Below are positions 34,320-45,939 of a stretch of 64,000 nt of DNA, piece by piece (within the stretch, counting starts at the first letter, position 1; each line of letters starts with the position of its first letter). The position numbers were made by a program, and so were the translations under genes. The DNA is from Simmondsia chinensis. Taxonomy: Eukaryota; Streptophyta; Magnoliopsida; Caryophyllales; Simmondsiaceae. The notes beneath the pieces are model-generated. The model was given only the letters and a program-made list of their open reading frames with translations, was not told the origin of the DNA and searched no databases. Where the stretch lies: assembly GCA_018398585.1 (NCBI GenBank), contig JAGTTD010000021.1, positions 146,501-210,500 of the forward strand, in the 5' to 3' direction.

Positions 34320-36031
34320 GTTGCATTTGAACCATAGAATTGGAGCCTGGGGCTGGAATTAGGGCCCAAAATTCTAATTCACCTGTTAGAGTTGGAATTA
34401 CAATTCCCATTGTCCAATTTTATATAATTGGATCTTAACTGAAAATTATACTTTCCGATTCCTAGGGGTGGAGGTAAGGAATTGTAATTCCATAGTAACT
34501 CTATTAATGTAAAACCTAAAATGACCTTACTTAATTAACCCAAATCTAAGATGACTCAAAATCTAATGACCTAGACACAACCTATGATTTGATCCAAGCC
34601 TCGAAATCACCCAACTCAAATGACTTGAACTTGAAATGACCGAAATCACCTTAGCTCAAAGTCCGAAGTGACCCAACTCGATTGACTCGAAACTCGAGAT
34701 GACTCAAATCCAAAAAGATGAAACTACTCAACCTAAATATGATGTAAACAAGCTCAGCGAAGTGGAAATGACTCGACCAAATTGACCCAAAACTTAATAT
34801 GATCCATAGCCAAAATGACCAAATTCATCTCAAACTCAATCCAAGATGACCCAAAATTTGAAATTATACTGTTGGAAATATTTTATAATATTCATCAAAT
34901 AATACATTATTAACATGAAACATATATTAACTTACATCAACTAAGAAATACTACCAATACATCGATAGTTGTAGAACCTGAAACTACAATATAGCATAAC
35001 CAAACTTTTATAGGATCATGAATCGACAACTCACTACAAACAACAATTATGTATACGAAAAAAACAAAGTAAACAGAGAAAGGGTTTAGAAAAATATATC
35101 TTTGGATTGAGGCACTCCTCAGAAAAGAAACACCCCTCCTGCACAAGTATTGCTATTAAGCTTAAACGCGCTCCTTTTTCAGGATTGAACAACCCGTCGG
35201 ACCTCTATCAGTACAGTAATGAAAGATCCTCGAACTACAACTACTAAGCTCACTATATTTTTTACAAGAATAGAGGGAATTGAAAGAATAAATATTTCAT
35301 GTTCTGCCTATTTTTCAACCATGCTCGAACTTTATATAGAAAAAATGCTTATATTCTTAATTAGTAATCAAATGTCCGGTCAACAAAATGAATGGAAATT
35401 GTACACCTACATTTAGTGGTTTTTTGAACAATGCATTTACTAAATGTAGTGATGGCCATAATACCAAGACTCAAAAGGCTTATGCAATAACTTTAAGAAT
35501 TTTAATAATGTATTAATTTTGGTATTAAGTATTTTTTGAAAAATAGTATAAAATAAATAATTTTTAAATCACTAAATAAAATACATAATTGTCCAACATA
35601 TACAACTTATTTGTCCCAAAACACTCGAGCTTGAAATGAATGAACTCAAACCCGATCATAACTATAGCCTGAATCCTAAAAAGACCTAACCTGATTAACT
35701 GAAAATACGCGGTAACTTGAACCCCAAATGTTCCAACGTGATACTCGACCCAATTTGACTAGAAATTTTAATAACTTGAACTCAAGGTGAATTGCTCCGA
35801 CCACAATAACTTGAACGCAATGTGAACCACTTCGATCAAAATCCAACCGCAGTTAATTTAAAATTTGAAACTCCAACTTAATTGACCGAATGGTTCAAAT
35901 AATTATGTAATTATAGTTTCGATCTCCAATTCTTTTCATGAACCGAACAATGGAATTTCAATTCCATTAGAATTAGAATTAGAATTGCAATTCTATAGTC
36001 TAATTCCAACTCCAATTGCCAAACAGAGTCT
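34320..36031. mobile_element. Candidate degenerate DNA transposon, split by a solo LTR
   Basis: The outer parts are rich in 'ggaattagaattgcaattc' blocks. In opposite orientation they give gaattggag...ctggaatta at the left and agactctgtttggcaattgg at the right. Between them are many degenerate 'gacccaactcgaaatgactc' units (34520-34860 and 35610-35880), which read continuously if the solo LTR is removed. No transposase and no clear target duplication were found, so the limits are rough. Confidence 0.35.
34870..35598 (-). repeat. Solo LTR, copia-like, with perfect 5-bp duplication
   Basis: Ends tgttgga...tccaaca form a 7-bp inverted repeat. The duplication tatac is at 34865-34869 and 35599-35603. 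There is no internal region. A minus-strand TATA (ctatataaag, about 35329-35338) suggests minus orientation. Solo LTRs arise by recombination between the two LTRs of one element. Confidence 0.85.
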
Positions 36032-36263
36032 ATATCAATACTTCGATCAAAAACATAAATTACAAATAAACCAAATCAACATAATTAAAAGTATATAAAT
36101 TGAATTGATGCAACAAACAAAATATAAAACTATTACATAAATAACCCTATATTTTAAGGAAAGATGCATCCATATTCATTATATGAATTTCTAATAATGG
36201 GATCCTTACATCAGAAGTTATTTTTTTAATCTATGGAGAGATACACTTATCTCATTTCACATC

Positions 36264-36273
36264 CTATATATAG
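36264..36273 (+). promoter_or_regulatory. TATA box of the CLE gene
   Basis: Ctatatatag lies 68 bases upstream of the ATG and predicts a leader of about 40-45 bases. The start context acaATGGC is good for plants. Confidence 0.6.
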
Positions 36274-36340
36274 ACATGCGTTCCATTGATTAAGGCATTC
36301 AAGTTTTTCATACTGTAACTCTTCTGCTTTCTTTAGGACA

Positions 36341-36568
36341 ATGGCATTCAAGTCTTGGTTTTGCCTTTTTCTCCTTCTTCTTTCTTCTTCAGACTCTTTT
36401 TCCCGTCCTATAAGCAAGTCTTTAAGACAAGAATACAGCAACTTTAAGCAAATGCTTGAGCACGCCAACGGATTATCTAGGCCTTGGATGAAAAGAGAAG
36501 ACACGGATGGAGGTTTTCATGTGCCTGACCGAGTGAGCCCTGGAGGACCTAATGCGCACCATCATTGA
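36341..36568 (+). CDS. CLE-family secreted signalling peptide precursor
   Basis: The complete 75-codon ORF begins with a signal peptide (MAFKSWFCLFLLLLSSSDSF). A variable middle follows, and the 12-residue motif RVSPGGPNAHHH sits at the extreme C-terminus, directly before TGA. CLE precursors have exactly this plan. They are secreted and cut to a 12-13-residue peptide, with hydroxylation of Pro4 and Pro7, and are perceived by CLAVATA1-type receptor kinases that control stem-cell and vascular fate. Arg1, Pro4, Gly6, Pro7, Asn8 and His11 are kept. Position 9, normally Pro, is Ala. RVSPGG places it near the CLE5/6/7-like group. It has no intron, as is common. A TATA box lies upstream. It is the only intact host-type gene in the window. 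Confidence 0.85.
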   Translation: MAFKSWFCLFLLLLSSSDSFSRPISKSLRQEYSNFKQMLEHANGLSRPWMKREDTDGGFHVPDRVSPGGPNAHHH

Positions 36569-36745
36569 TAGAGTCTCTGCTTGCACAAGAACATACGAGA
36601 TATTGTTGTTGGGGCTAAGGCAAAATCTACTTGATGCTAGCTAGTAGCAACCAGAGCAATTATATGGAGTTTCCTTTTTCTCTTCTCGTTCCTCATCTAA
36701 GTCGTAGTTAATAAATTTTGTAACAACCATTTCTAGTGCTTTACA

Positions 36746-36872
36746 GGTTGGGGGTCCTCGGAAATAGTCTCTCGTCAGAGTCTTACCCTGATGGGGTAAG
36801 GCTGCGTACATCTTAACCCCCCAGACCCTGCGCAACCGAGAGCCCTTAAGGCACTGGGACTGTTGTTGTTGT
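36746..36872 (+). mobile_element. 126-bp RTE LINE-tail unit with 17-bp target duplication
   Basis: It runs ggttgggggtcctcgg to ctgttgttgttg. The duplication atttctagtgctt(t/c)aca lies at 36729-36745 and 36873-36889, with one mismatch. It sits about 180 bp after the CLE stop, just past a possible polyadenylation signal (aataaa, about 36710). Confidence 0.85.
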
Positions 36873-36889
36873 ATTTCTAGTGCTTCACA

Positions 36890-37649
36890 TTTTGTACTTG
36901 CATGTCATATGTACTAATAATTTGGTTGTATTAGCAAGTAAACTTTGCAAGGTGACATTAATGGTGTTGTTACGTAGTGGTATTGACACTCTAGAGAGGT
37001 GCGTCTCATTTGCTAGTTCATCTTGATTGGGTTGATTTTTTAAAATAGCACAATTTTGTATTCTTATTTCCAACATAACATACAAAAATTTGAAAATCCC
37101 CAAACAGCAAGCAAAAGTAAAAAAAAAATTCTCAAAATAGCACGTCTAGTAAATATACAAAATGGTTGAGTTATTCATTATATAGAATATCATAGCAGTA
37201 TACATATTGACCAAAAAAAAAAAATCATAGCAATATAGATTTATAAGCAGCCGCAATATGCTTTCATATATTGAAATGATACAATCTATACCACCATTTG
37301 ACATCTTGTACGTTGAATTATGTTACAGATACCAATTAAAGAGTAGTGCAAAGTAAGCATCATGAGAAGTGTTATAGAAATAGGCATCGTAAACTAGGGA
37401 CGCTAACAAGTGTAATAATTAACTGTTGCCTCCAGATATACAACTTTTTTAAACCTATATCATTGCTTCTAAAAAGTGTCGGGACAATGGTCAGAGATGC
37501 CTTTATGCATCACCATATCAAAATTTTACCCTCACAGTAGGAATGTTTTGTTGTAGTTCAATGATGAATGCGATCCCATTCATTCGGCGGCAGGCTAATG
37601 ATATTGTCTCATGGTAGTGATATAAACAATAAGTCAACATTAATAGACT
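36890..37649. other. Intergenic, no gene seen
   Basis: AT-rich, with short A runs and no long ORF with recognisable features. Confidence 0.6.
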
Positions 37650-38367
37650 TAGGCTTCGTTTGTTTCAACGGAAGTACTTTTCCTACGGAAAACTTTTTTC
37701 CATGGAAAATGCTATTCCCGTTAAGGTTTTCCGTTGTTTGTTTCAACGGAAAACATGTTTTCACATTTTGATATTCCTTGCTTGTTTTAAAGGAATTATC
37801 TTTTATCAATCATCTTATACCTAGTTATAGGACAATATAAGTAGCAATACAATATATTTAAAATTATTTAGACTATGTGTGGTTGCAGAATTATTAATAA
37901 GATACCCTGAGGTTTGAGCATTTATTACATATCATGACATTTGAACGTACCCTGAAGTTGAATATTTTATCACTCGGGTACCATACATCAAAAATTGATA
38001 AATTTTTTTAAGAATCTAACCAAATATAATACATAATCACGATAATATTTACAAGTTATGTCAATATTTTTAGCAAATTACGATAAAAAGTTCATCGTAT
38101 ATTGATATAAAGACTACCTAAATATGGCTACAATCATATGCCGTATTAGCATTTTTTAGGAAAAATCTAATGAGAATACTTATATATTGCCGCAATCATA
38201 TTTCTAGGTCACTCAGAATGATAACTTCCCCTCTTTTAAAAAGAAAGTCATTTTCCCCCATTTGAAGGAAAAGGTTTTCCTTTCCGTCACCGATCTTGCG
38301 CCAAACAACGGAAAAGGAGAAAATCACTTCCTAGAATGTGGTTTTCCCCCAAAACAAACGGAGCCTA
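37650..38367. mobile_element. hAT-like non-autonomous DNA element
   Basis: The inverted ends taggcttcgtttgttt (37650-) and aaacaaacggagccta (-38367) match with one change. Subterminal copies of 'acggaaaac/gttttccg' occur in both halves, typical of hAT elements. An 8-bp duplication is not convincing (aatagact versus aatgtaac). It has no transposase. Confidence 0.6.
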
Positions 38368-38959
38368 AATGTAACAAATTAATAATTTATCAAAGGAAAT
38401 TGAAGAATATAAGTCTAACTTCAAATAATATGACAATAAATAGGATTTAGATATGTAAATCAACTATAATGACTCTTTTCATGTTGTGTGTGTCACTCGA
38501 GTCTCCTATTATGAGATGTCGCTCGCGAGTTATTTTTCTACTTATCGAAAAAAACATTTGAATAATGACTCTCATGTCATGTTGGTGAAAAAATCCAAAA
38601 CAAAAAAGAGCCCAGATCACGATGTTTTTGTGGTTGTTTGGGTCATTTGGATTAATAAGAACAAGATTGCTTTCTGAAGAGGCTCAATGGTGCGAAGTGA
38701 TATCTTCTAGACTATTAAGAGGAGAACTAGATTTTGGATAAAGGTTTAGCGTAAATAACTCTCATACACTCCAAAGGATATTTTAAGGAACATAGAACGT
38801 AGTAAGAGCTTAGCTAGAATCCGTTAAGGTAAGCTGGTAGGCAACAACACAAATGGATCGGAAATGTGTCAAATAGATCTGCAGACACTGCTCTGTTGCT
38901 GGTCTGATTTTGCTGATGGTCCTTTAGGTGATGGTGTTCTTGCTTTTGCTGCTTGGATG
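38368..38959. other. Intergenic, no gene seen
   Basis: Short ORFs only. The phrase gtttagcgtaaataactct at about 38742 recurs as gtttagtgtaaataaccct at about 39613. Confidence 0.5.
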
Positions 38960-39883
38960 TAGGTGGTGCACGCGGTTTGATTTGACGGTTTATTATTATC
39001 AAATTGGGTCAACTGTAAAAATACGGTTTGACAATTTTGTAATCCAAAATCAAACCGTTTTGTCTCACAAACCAAACCGAACCAAACCGTAATTATGGTC
39101 CGCTCCAGTTTGGTTTATGGTTTTAACTATTATAATAGAAAAATTGTTATTAACACTAATATAACCATAATTTGATCAATATTAAAATCCCCGTTAACTA
39201 CAAAAATATCAAAACATACGAAAACTTTACTTCTTTTTTCTAATTCATAGTATCAAACATGTTTATATTATATACTGCATAAACAAAAACTATGAACAAT
39301 ACATAAATTCGGTTTGTTAAATTCAGTAGTAATATTTTTTGAACAAATTCAGCAGTAACATTGGATCTGTTAAAATTTTTGTTGAGTTGTTAATGAAATA
39401 TTTAGTGGTTCAGTCACAGATTAGGTTAAATTGAATCAATGAGTGAATTTTACTTGCATCTAATATGATTTTATTGTTAAAAATTATATCATTACCTTTA
39501 GTTAAATTTGACTAAATGACTAAATTGACATAATATAAATTATAAATAGGCTAAATTGACATAATTAAGAGTATAAGGCTTAAGTTGACATGATTAGAAA
39601 AATACAAAGGCGTTTAGTGTAAATAACCCTAATTATTTTTATCGGGTTATCAAGTAAATTTTTTCCACTTTCATAACTTGTTATGATCTGGATGATATAA
39701 ATAATCATTGGATTCTTTAGTTTATAGTTCTTATACCAAACCTAAACTGTAAATCCAAATAACCAAAGTTTTTAAACCAAACCATATTTTTTTAAACCAT
39801 AAACCAAATTAACTAAACCACACCGTAATTTGCGGCTTGGTCCGGTTTGGATTACGGTTTAAACCATTTTTTGCACACCCCTA
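38960..39883. mobile_element. Candidate hAT-like element rich in 'aaccgttt/aaacggtt'
   Basis: The left end taggtggtgcacgcggttt and the inverse of the right end (taggggtgtgcaaaaaatgg) are imperfect inverted repeats. Both flanks carry many 'accaaaccg/cggtttggt' subterminal units. Target duplication not found. No coding. Confidence 0.45.
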
Positions 39884-40647
39884 CGTTACAGTTTTGAGTT
39901 TTCTTGCTCTTTGCTTCTCTGTTTTTTTATTTTTTTTGTCTTCCATCCAAACCTCGATATGATTTTGTGGATCCTACTTTGTGGAATGCCGACTTTTGTA
40001 TTTCGATTCTTTCAAGTAATTATAAGAAAACATTTAAACAAATTAAAATATTTTATTTAAATAATAATGCTGTTATGAATATTATGGACTCAATTAATCA
40101 GTGTAATTATAATTAAATAACTTTATATAACATTAAAATGGAAACAACATATCTTAAATAGAAAAGTGACATTAGATTAGATTAGTGTATGCAGTTCATA
40201 TACGTGTCCTAATTTAGAACCTTATGGTGGTGGGGGCAATGGGAATGGTCTCCCATAAAAGCTAGTGCCAATAAAATATCGTTTATAAAAAAAAAAAAAA
40301 AAAAGAGAGAGAGAGAGAGAGAAATCAGACGACGCGTGCATTACTTAATAATGCATGCATGCATTTTTGTTATAAAAAAGGTGTTCTTCAACACATGGAT
40401 TATGCACCCAAACTCCATCGGACTTCAATTAAAGGAAAACTGCATTGGCATTTCCTGGGTGCACTGCACTCCCTACCAATTGCGACCCTTGTTTATCCTC
40501 TAAAAATAGTGCCTTTGCGAGTAATAATACCATTATGAATAAGCTGTGCATTGTGTTATAACACGTGACTGAAGAAATGGCACAATGGGTACGCGTGCTT
40601 AAGGTCGATGTTGTCTCAATAAAATAAAGGTCGAGTTTGAGTGGCTA
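39884..40647. other. Intergenic with an A18(GA)10 microsatellite
   Basis: The microsatellite lies at about 40287-40322. Nothing else was recognised. Confidence 0.6.
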
Positions 40648-41084
40648 TTATGCAACGTCAAAAAGATAATCGATTGGGAATGAAAGAATTCTATAGCCTT
40701 CCTTTAAATTTCAATCGTAAAAGCTAATAAAAAAAGACAAAGGAAAAAATTATTAATATCAATTCTCTCACTAGATAATTAGAAAGAATAAAATAATTTA
40801 AAAAAAAAATCTAGTATCAAAACTGAATAAAAACCTTAATTAGCTTCTTTCTATTTATCGAGAATCTTTCCTAACTAGACATAAAGACTAAACTAAATCA
40901 AAAGAAAAATAAAAATAAAATAATTTTATTTAAACACATTTTCTATCTTCAAGATAATTAAAATAAGAATAAATCTAACAAATCTAGCCTAATCTAGTCA
41001 ATCCTTACCTTCCCAACTAAAAGACTTATATGCGGATCAAAACTCTTACCCATCCCTTTGCCCGCCAAGATACAGTCTACATCA
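40648..41084 (-). repeat. Element F 3' LTR
   Basis: It begins ttatgcaacg (original TG lost) and ends gtctacatca. The adjoining minus-strand aggtcggggagga is the polypurine tract. Confidence 0.8.
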
Positions 41085-41853
41085 TCCTCCCCGACCTAGA
41101 AAGGATTTGCCCTCGAATTCGACTTGCAAGTCTTGTTGGCGGATGAAGATGGCCATAGGGAAAATCAAAGGCTTCCAATTTATGTGTTCAAGCACTCAGA
41201 GGCGGGGTTATATTAATTGGCACTCATGATGGTGGTTGGGTAGATGATATTTTTGGTGGAGCTATGGTGTCGTTTGCGGCTAGATTGATGATGGTTCATG
41301 GGTGGTGGGTAAGGTCGGTGTTGGTGGGCATTATCGGTGATAGTGGAATTGGGTCTTGGATTTTAACACCTTCAAGTTTCTTCTCATCATAGATGGGCTC
41401 ATTCAAGATTGGTGGAGAAAAAAAAAAGTCACGAAGAGGTTCATCATCCATTATGGTTGGTGGGTGAAACGAATTTGGTGGATCATGGTGGGTTGGTGGT
41501 GGCGGTGGTGGTGTTCGTAAGGCCAAAAAGGCCGGGGTGATGGTGGTACTTGGTTTGAGGAGGTTGTAAAGTGATCACCGCTTTTAAACGATGATGGTGG
41601 TCGTGGTACGGTTATGGAGGACAATCGACAACGATGGTTGTCGAAGGTTTCCTCTGTGCATGTCTCGGAATCGTCATTAGCCACGACTTCAAGATAGATG
41701 ACAAAGCCCGATAACCGCTTGCTCCATCATCCACTCTAGTAACTAAAATCTCGCTTCCATATCAATCTGGCGTTGAAGGTCTCTCTTGTAAACGTCTGCG
41801 TATCTCTGTCGCCCATGGGCCATCACGGAGACGTTCTAAACTTTGATACCAAC
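41085..41853 (-). other. Element F interior with Pro/His-rich ORF remnants
   Basis: Minus-strand ORFs at 41684-41451 and 41526-41296 are rich in Pro, His and Asp (APPPPPTHHDPP-like) and match no family I know. Near 41110 the strand reads the 'caaattcgagggcaaatcc' phrase seen in short gypsy-derived elements. The PBS tggtatcaaag (minus strand, 41841-41851) fits initiator tRNA-Met with one change. Confidence 0.6.
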
Positions 41854-42084
41854 TGATACAATGCCAAAAAGACAATCGATTGGGAACGGAAGGATTCAAC
41901 AGCCTTCCTTTAAATTTCAATTGCAAAAGCTAATAAGAAACAGAGGGAAATTTTCTTAATCTTAATTCTCACAACTGGAGAATAAGAAAGAACTATTAAA
42001 TATAATTAAAATTGAGAAAAATTGAATGAATCAAACCCTAATTAGCCACCCGCTTTATATAGAGGAACTTTCCTAATTAGGCTT
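41854..42084 (-). repeat. Element F 5' LTR, left part
   Basis: It starts tgatacaatgcc and matches 40648-40879 up to cctaattag, where element G begins. Confidence 0.8.
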
Positions 42085-42508
42085 TGTGGAGAATAAAGAC
42101 AAAAAGCATCGAGAACAAAAGCCGAGAAGCTTGGGGAAAGCGGTAGGAGAACCCAGGCCGACAAATAGGGGAAGCAGTGATAGCCAGCATAATAAAGCCG
42201 TCACCCCCCAGTAGCCATCAGGGATAGAAGCTTGATACTATGACGTGCCACACATTAAGACCACGATACCCCAGACAGCAGCTGCGATGCCCAAAGCCAC
42301 CAGCGAGGGTGGCCCAATGGGGTTCCAGTCCTCAATCAAAGGAGATTAAACTTATCCTTTATGCCTTACTTCTAAAATCTTATAAATAGAAGGGATGAAG
42401 GCCATCAAAAGAGGAGACACCAACAAAAAGAGGAAAAACTAGAGAAAAGGTAAAAAAGGCTTGAGAACGGCCCTTCCTTCGCGAACCCAACCAAAAAACT
42501 CCTAAACA
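42085..42508 (+). repeat. Element G 5' LTR
   Basis: It pairs base for base in length with 53744-54167. TATA ttataaatag is at about 42380-42389. It ends cctaaaca. Confidence 0.9.
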
Positions 42509-42510
42509 AC

Positions 42511-42526
42511 TGGCGCAGTCTGTGAG
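42511..42526 (+). promoter_or_regulatory. Element G primer-binding site
   Basis: Tggcgcagtctgtgag follows the LTR by two bases. It resembles tggcgccgtctgtgggaa, reported for Tat-type elements and commonly assigned to tRNA-Arg. Confidence 0.75.
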
Positions 42527-42547
42527 AAAGGAAAAACTTTTTCCTCC

Positions 42548-43690
42548 ATGACATATCTTAGTAGGCATACCGACCTCTCGCAAAGGCCAGAAAACACATA
42601 TTATGTCACCCGAGCTCAGTTCGAGCAACTACAACACCAGATCGAGCAGCACCTCTCACGAATGCCCAACGACGTGAGTAACGAGGATAACACCATGGTG
42701 AGAGCCCTAGATCCCAATCAATTCACAACAGCACACATGAAACCCCATCCTACTGAACTCCAAACTTTGGATGACGTCACCAAATCAACGGCCAACACTC
42801 ATCGTAAGTCTATAAAAGGTGAAAGGAAAATTGGCGGAAAAGGGGGTAAACTAGCCCCAACTCATCAAGTGCCAAGAACATACTCACTGTTTACCTCAAG
42901 AATTCTGTTGGCCCCAGTGGGAAAGATTAAAATCCCAAACATCGATTTATTTGACGGTACCCAGGATCTAGAGGACCATCTCGCGAGATTCAAGGCCTGA
43001 ATATACTTGCAAGATGTAGGAGAATATTTTTGGTGCAAATGCTCTCCGGCTAACTTGAAGGGGATAGCACAAAATTGGTTTGCGTCTTTACCAAATTCAT
43101 CCATTGATAACTTTGCTGATCTCTCAGAATGGTTTGTTCACCATTTTGTTAGTAAAAAAAGAAGAAAGAAAATTGCCCCGCATTTACTCAAGTTACAACA
43201 ACATGAACACGAGGCCTTGAAAGGCCACGTGTGACGATTTACCCGCGCCATGATCGATGTTGTCAACCTCTTAGACGAAACAACTATTACCGCCTTTATC
43301 AACAGGCTGCAAAACTCAACTTTTAAATTCGCACTCGCCAAGGGGCAACCTTCCACGGTTGATGAATTATAGCACAAGGCTAATAAATATATTTCGGCCG
43401 AAGACATGGTGCAGTCGATACAGAAAGTAGATGGTTCCCGAGTGAATGCTCCTCTTAACCAAAAGGAAAGCTCAAGGCAGTTCGAGCAAGTGGGCATGAA
43501 CCTGCACCAAATGCCCAAGCCCGACAAGGAGCTGCCCGACCTCTTTTGGAAGTAAGGAAAAAAGTCCCGCGGAATAAACCTAGGGAGACCCCACGCCAAG
43601 TGTCCAAAGGTGACAAGACTAAATAGTGCTCGTATCATCAGTCACCTAATCATAACACCACCGAATGTCGCTCTTTAGAGTACTACCTAC
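42548..43690 (+). pseudogene. Element G gag with several stops
   Basis: The start is MTYLSRHTDLSQRP at 42548. The capsid reads KIKIPNIDLFDGTQDLEDHL, then a stop at 42998-43000, FWCKCSPANLKGIAQNWFAS and IDNFADLSEWFVHHFVSKKR, then a stop at 43232-43234, and TAFINRLQNSTFKFALAKGQ with YISAEDMVQ. FDGxxDPxxHLxxFxxxM and GxAxxWFxxLPxxSIxxFxxLxxxFxxxF are the Tat gag signature. The Cys/His part near 43630-43675 (CSYHQSPNHNTTECRSL-like) is the zinc-binding region. Confidence 0.85.
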
Positions 43691-44640
43691 AAGAGGCCAA
43701 CCGTACAGGGCAGTGGGGAGAGTACGCTAACCTAAAAAGGTTGAAGACGGTAAATGGTGAGAGAGAAGATGAACTTGTCAAACATCCTGAAAGATCTCTG
43801 CAAAAGGTTATTGCCACGATTGCCAGGGGTCCTCCCCACTTAGTTGAGTACACCCACAAGGGAGGAATAAGGCCATCCTTGAAAAGGCCGCAACCAAATG
43901 AACACAGCCGCATATGTTTTACCGAGGACGACGCCAAGGGGATAGTTACACCCCATGAGGACTCGCTAGTAATTGCAGGGGATTCAAGGCTACCTTGTAC
44001 ACTGCATACTAATTGATCAAGGAAGTTCCGCCGATATACTCTTCATGGAGTGCTATAGCCGAATGGACCTCCCGATAGCAGCTCTCGTACCTACTCCATA
44101 CCCGGTAATAGAGTTCTCAGGGAACCCCTTGTTACCATGGGGAAAAATCACATTGACCACGGTTTTTTGAAATGAAACTGGACGGTGGACAATGAATATA
44201 GACTATCTGGTCACAAACGCCTCCTTTCCTTATAATGCAATATTGGGCAGACCCACTTTGAATCAACTCAAAGCCGTGGTTTCAACCTATCATTTGACTA
44301 TGAAGTTCATGACAGATAGCGGTGCCGTTATGTCAATCAAGGGAAGCCAAGTTCTTGAAAAGGAATGTTACCAAGGGCTCACTGGCCCTGCCATTATGAC
44401 AGCTAAGCCCGCCTGTCCTCAACAACTGCTCTCCACCGCACCCGTCACGGATGTTAACCCCACCTCAACGTCACTAGAGAAGTATGAACTCCAGACTGGA
44501 CGATATGTTAACCTAGGTGTTGGATTGCCCTCTCGCTTGCACAGAGAAATAGAAGAGCTCTTAAGACAGTTTCATGATGTCTTTGCATTCGCCATGGAGG
44601 AAATGCCAAGGATAGCTCTGACAAATATGAGTTAATAAAA
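43691..44640 (+). pseudogene. Element G protease region
   Basis: ICFTEDDAKGIVTPHEDSLV is the Tat block before protease. The active-site segment reads LIDQGSSADILFMECYSRMD, so the catalytic D-T/S-G is DQG. NYLVTNASFPYNAILGRPTL-type and LNQLKAVVSTYHLTMKF follow, the conserved 'YNAILGRPxLxxxxAVxSxxHLxxKF' block. Frame changes near 43975 and a stop at 44168 break it. Confidence 0.85.
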
Positions 44641-45420
44641 CACCTGTCAAGCAGAATAGGCGCAGATTCTGTGTAGAGGGAAATAAGGCAATAAAAGCTG
44701 AGATGCAACGGTTAATGCGAGTAGGGTTTATTAGAGAGGTGTCATGTTCCGAGTGGTTAGCTAACGTGGTACTTGTAAAGAAACCCAATGGAAGTTGGGG
44801 AATGTGTGTAGATTTTACTGATCTTAACGCCGCATGCCCAAAGGATTCATACCCGTTACCCAAAATTGAAAGATTGGTGGATTCGACAGTGGGAAATGAG
44901 TTGTTCAATTTTATGGATTCTTTCTCCCAGTATCACCAGATAGGAATGCATCCCAGTGATGAGGAGAGCACGTTCTTCATAACTGCGGAGGGAACATATT
45001 GCTACAAGGTTATGTTGTTTGGCCTAAAAAATGTTGGGGCAACCTACCAACGGCTTGTTAATAAGATTTTTGCCCCACAAATTGGCTAAAACAAAGAATT
45101 TTACGTTGATGACATGATAGTCAAATAACGACAAGAATCTGAACACATGAAAGACTTGAAAGAAACCTTAAAAGCTCTCCAAAAATACCGACTGAAGCTA
45201 AACCAGGAAAATGCTCGTTCGAGGTGTCTAAACAAAATTCCTAGGTTTTATTGTGAGTTCCCAAGGAATTGAAGCGAATCCTAGAAAATTCCACGTCATT
45301 CTCGAAATGGGATATCCCAGGACTGAGAGGAGGTCCAAAACTTAACCAGAGCATTGCTTCATTAAACTGATTCATTAGTCGTTCAACTGAGAAAGCCCTC
45401 CCTTTCTTCAAGATACTAAG
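44641..45420 (+). pseudogene. Element G reverse transcriptase
   Basis: LMRVGFIREVSCSEWLANVV, KKPNGSWGMCVDFTDLNAAC and CPKDSYPLPKIERLVDSTVG are near-consensus for Tat RT. NFMDSFSQYHQIGMHPSDEE and YKVMLFGLKNVGATYQRLVN lead to a stop at 45087-45089 and the catalytic YVDDMIVK (45102-45125), followed by a stop. The thumb is degraded and frameshifted near 45215. Confidence 0.9.
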
Positions 45421-45880
45421 GGGGAAACAACCCTTCCATTGGACGGAGGATTGTAAACAAGCGTTCCTTCAGTTGCAACAGTACTTGTCACATTTACCAA
45501 CCATCACAAAACATGAGCTTAATGAAACGTTGTACCTATACCGAGCCACCTCTGAAGATGCAGTAAGTGCGGTCTTGGTAGCTGATCGGGAAGGACACCA
45601 GCTTCCCGTGTACTTCATAAGCCAGATTCTCAAAGACCCGGAGAAGAGGTATCTCGACTTAGTGAAATCCGTGTTCGCTTTAATTATAGCCACACGAAAG
45701 CTGAGGTCGTACTTTCAATCTCATTTTATAACTGTGCTAACTAACTTGCCATTCAAAAAGTTGCTCTCAAGATTGGATTGTTTGGGAAGGATATTAGCCT
45801 AGGTAGTTGAGCTCTCAGAACATGATATTCGCTATTTGCCTTGGACAACCATAAAAGCACAGGCCCTAGCCAATTTCTTA
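45421..45880 (+). pseudogene. Element G RNase H (gypsy type)
   Basis: PFHWTEDCKQAFLQLQQYL leads into LYLYRATSEDAVSAVLVADR, where the usual first Asp (LYLAVSEVAVSSVLVRE in relatives lacks it too) is not conserved. PVYFISQILKDPEKRYLDLV and YFQSHFITVLTNLPFKKLLS follow. A stop lies at 45800-45802. Confidence 0.8.
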
Positions 45881-45939
45881 GTTGAAAGTTCCTTTGATGT
45901 CAGTGTGTGTGAACCCTCAGCGTCAACGGGAGAAGACTA

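Noticed and set aside
38742..39631. Direct repeat gtttag(c/t)gtaaataac(t/c)ct as the ends of a larger element
   Set aside because: It is only 19 bp, the intervening sequence shows no matching ends, and taaataaccc also occurs elsewhere by chance.
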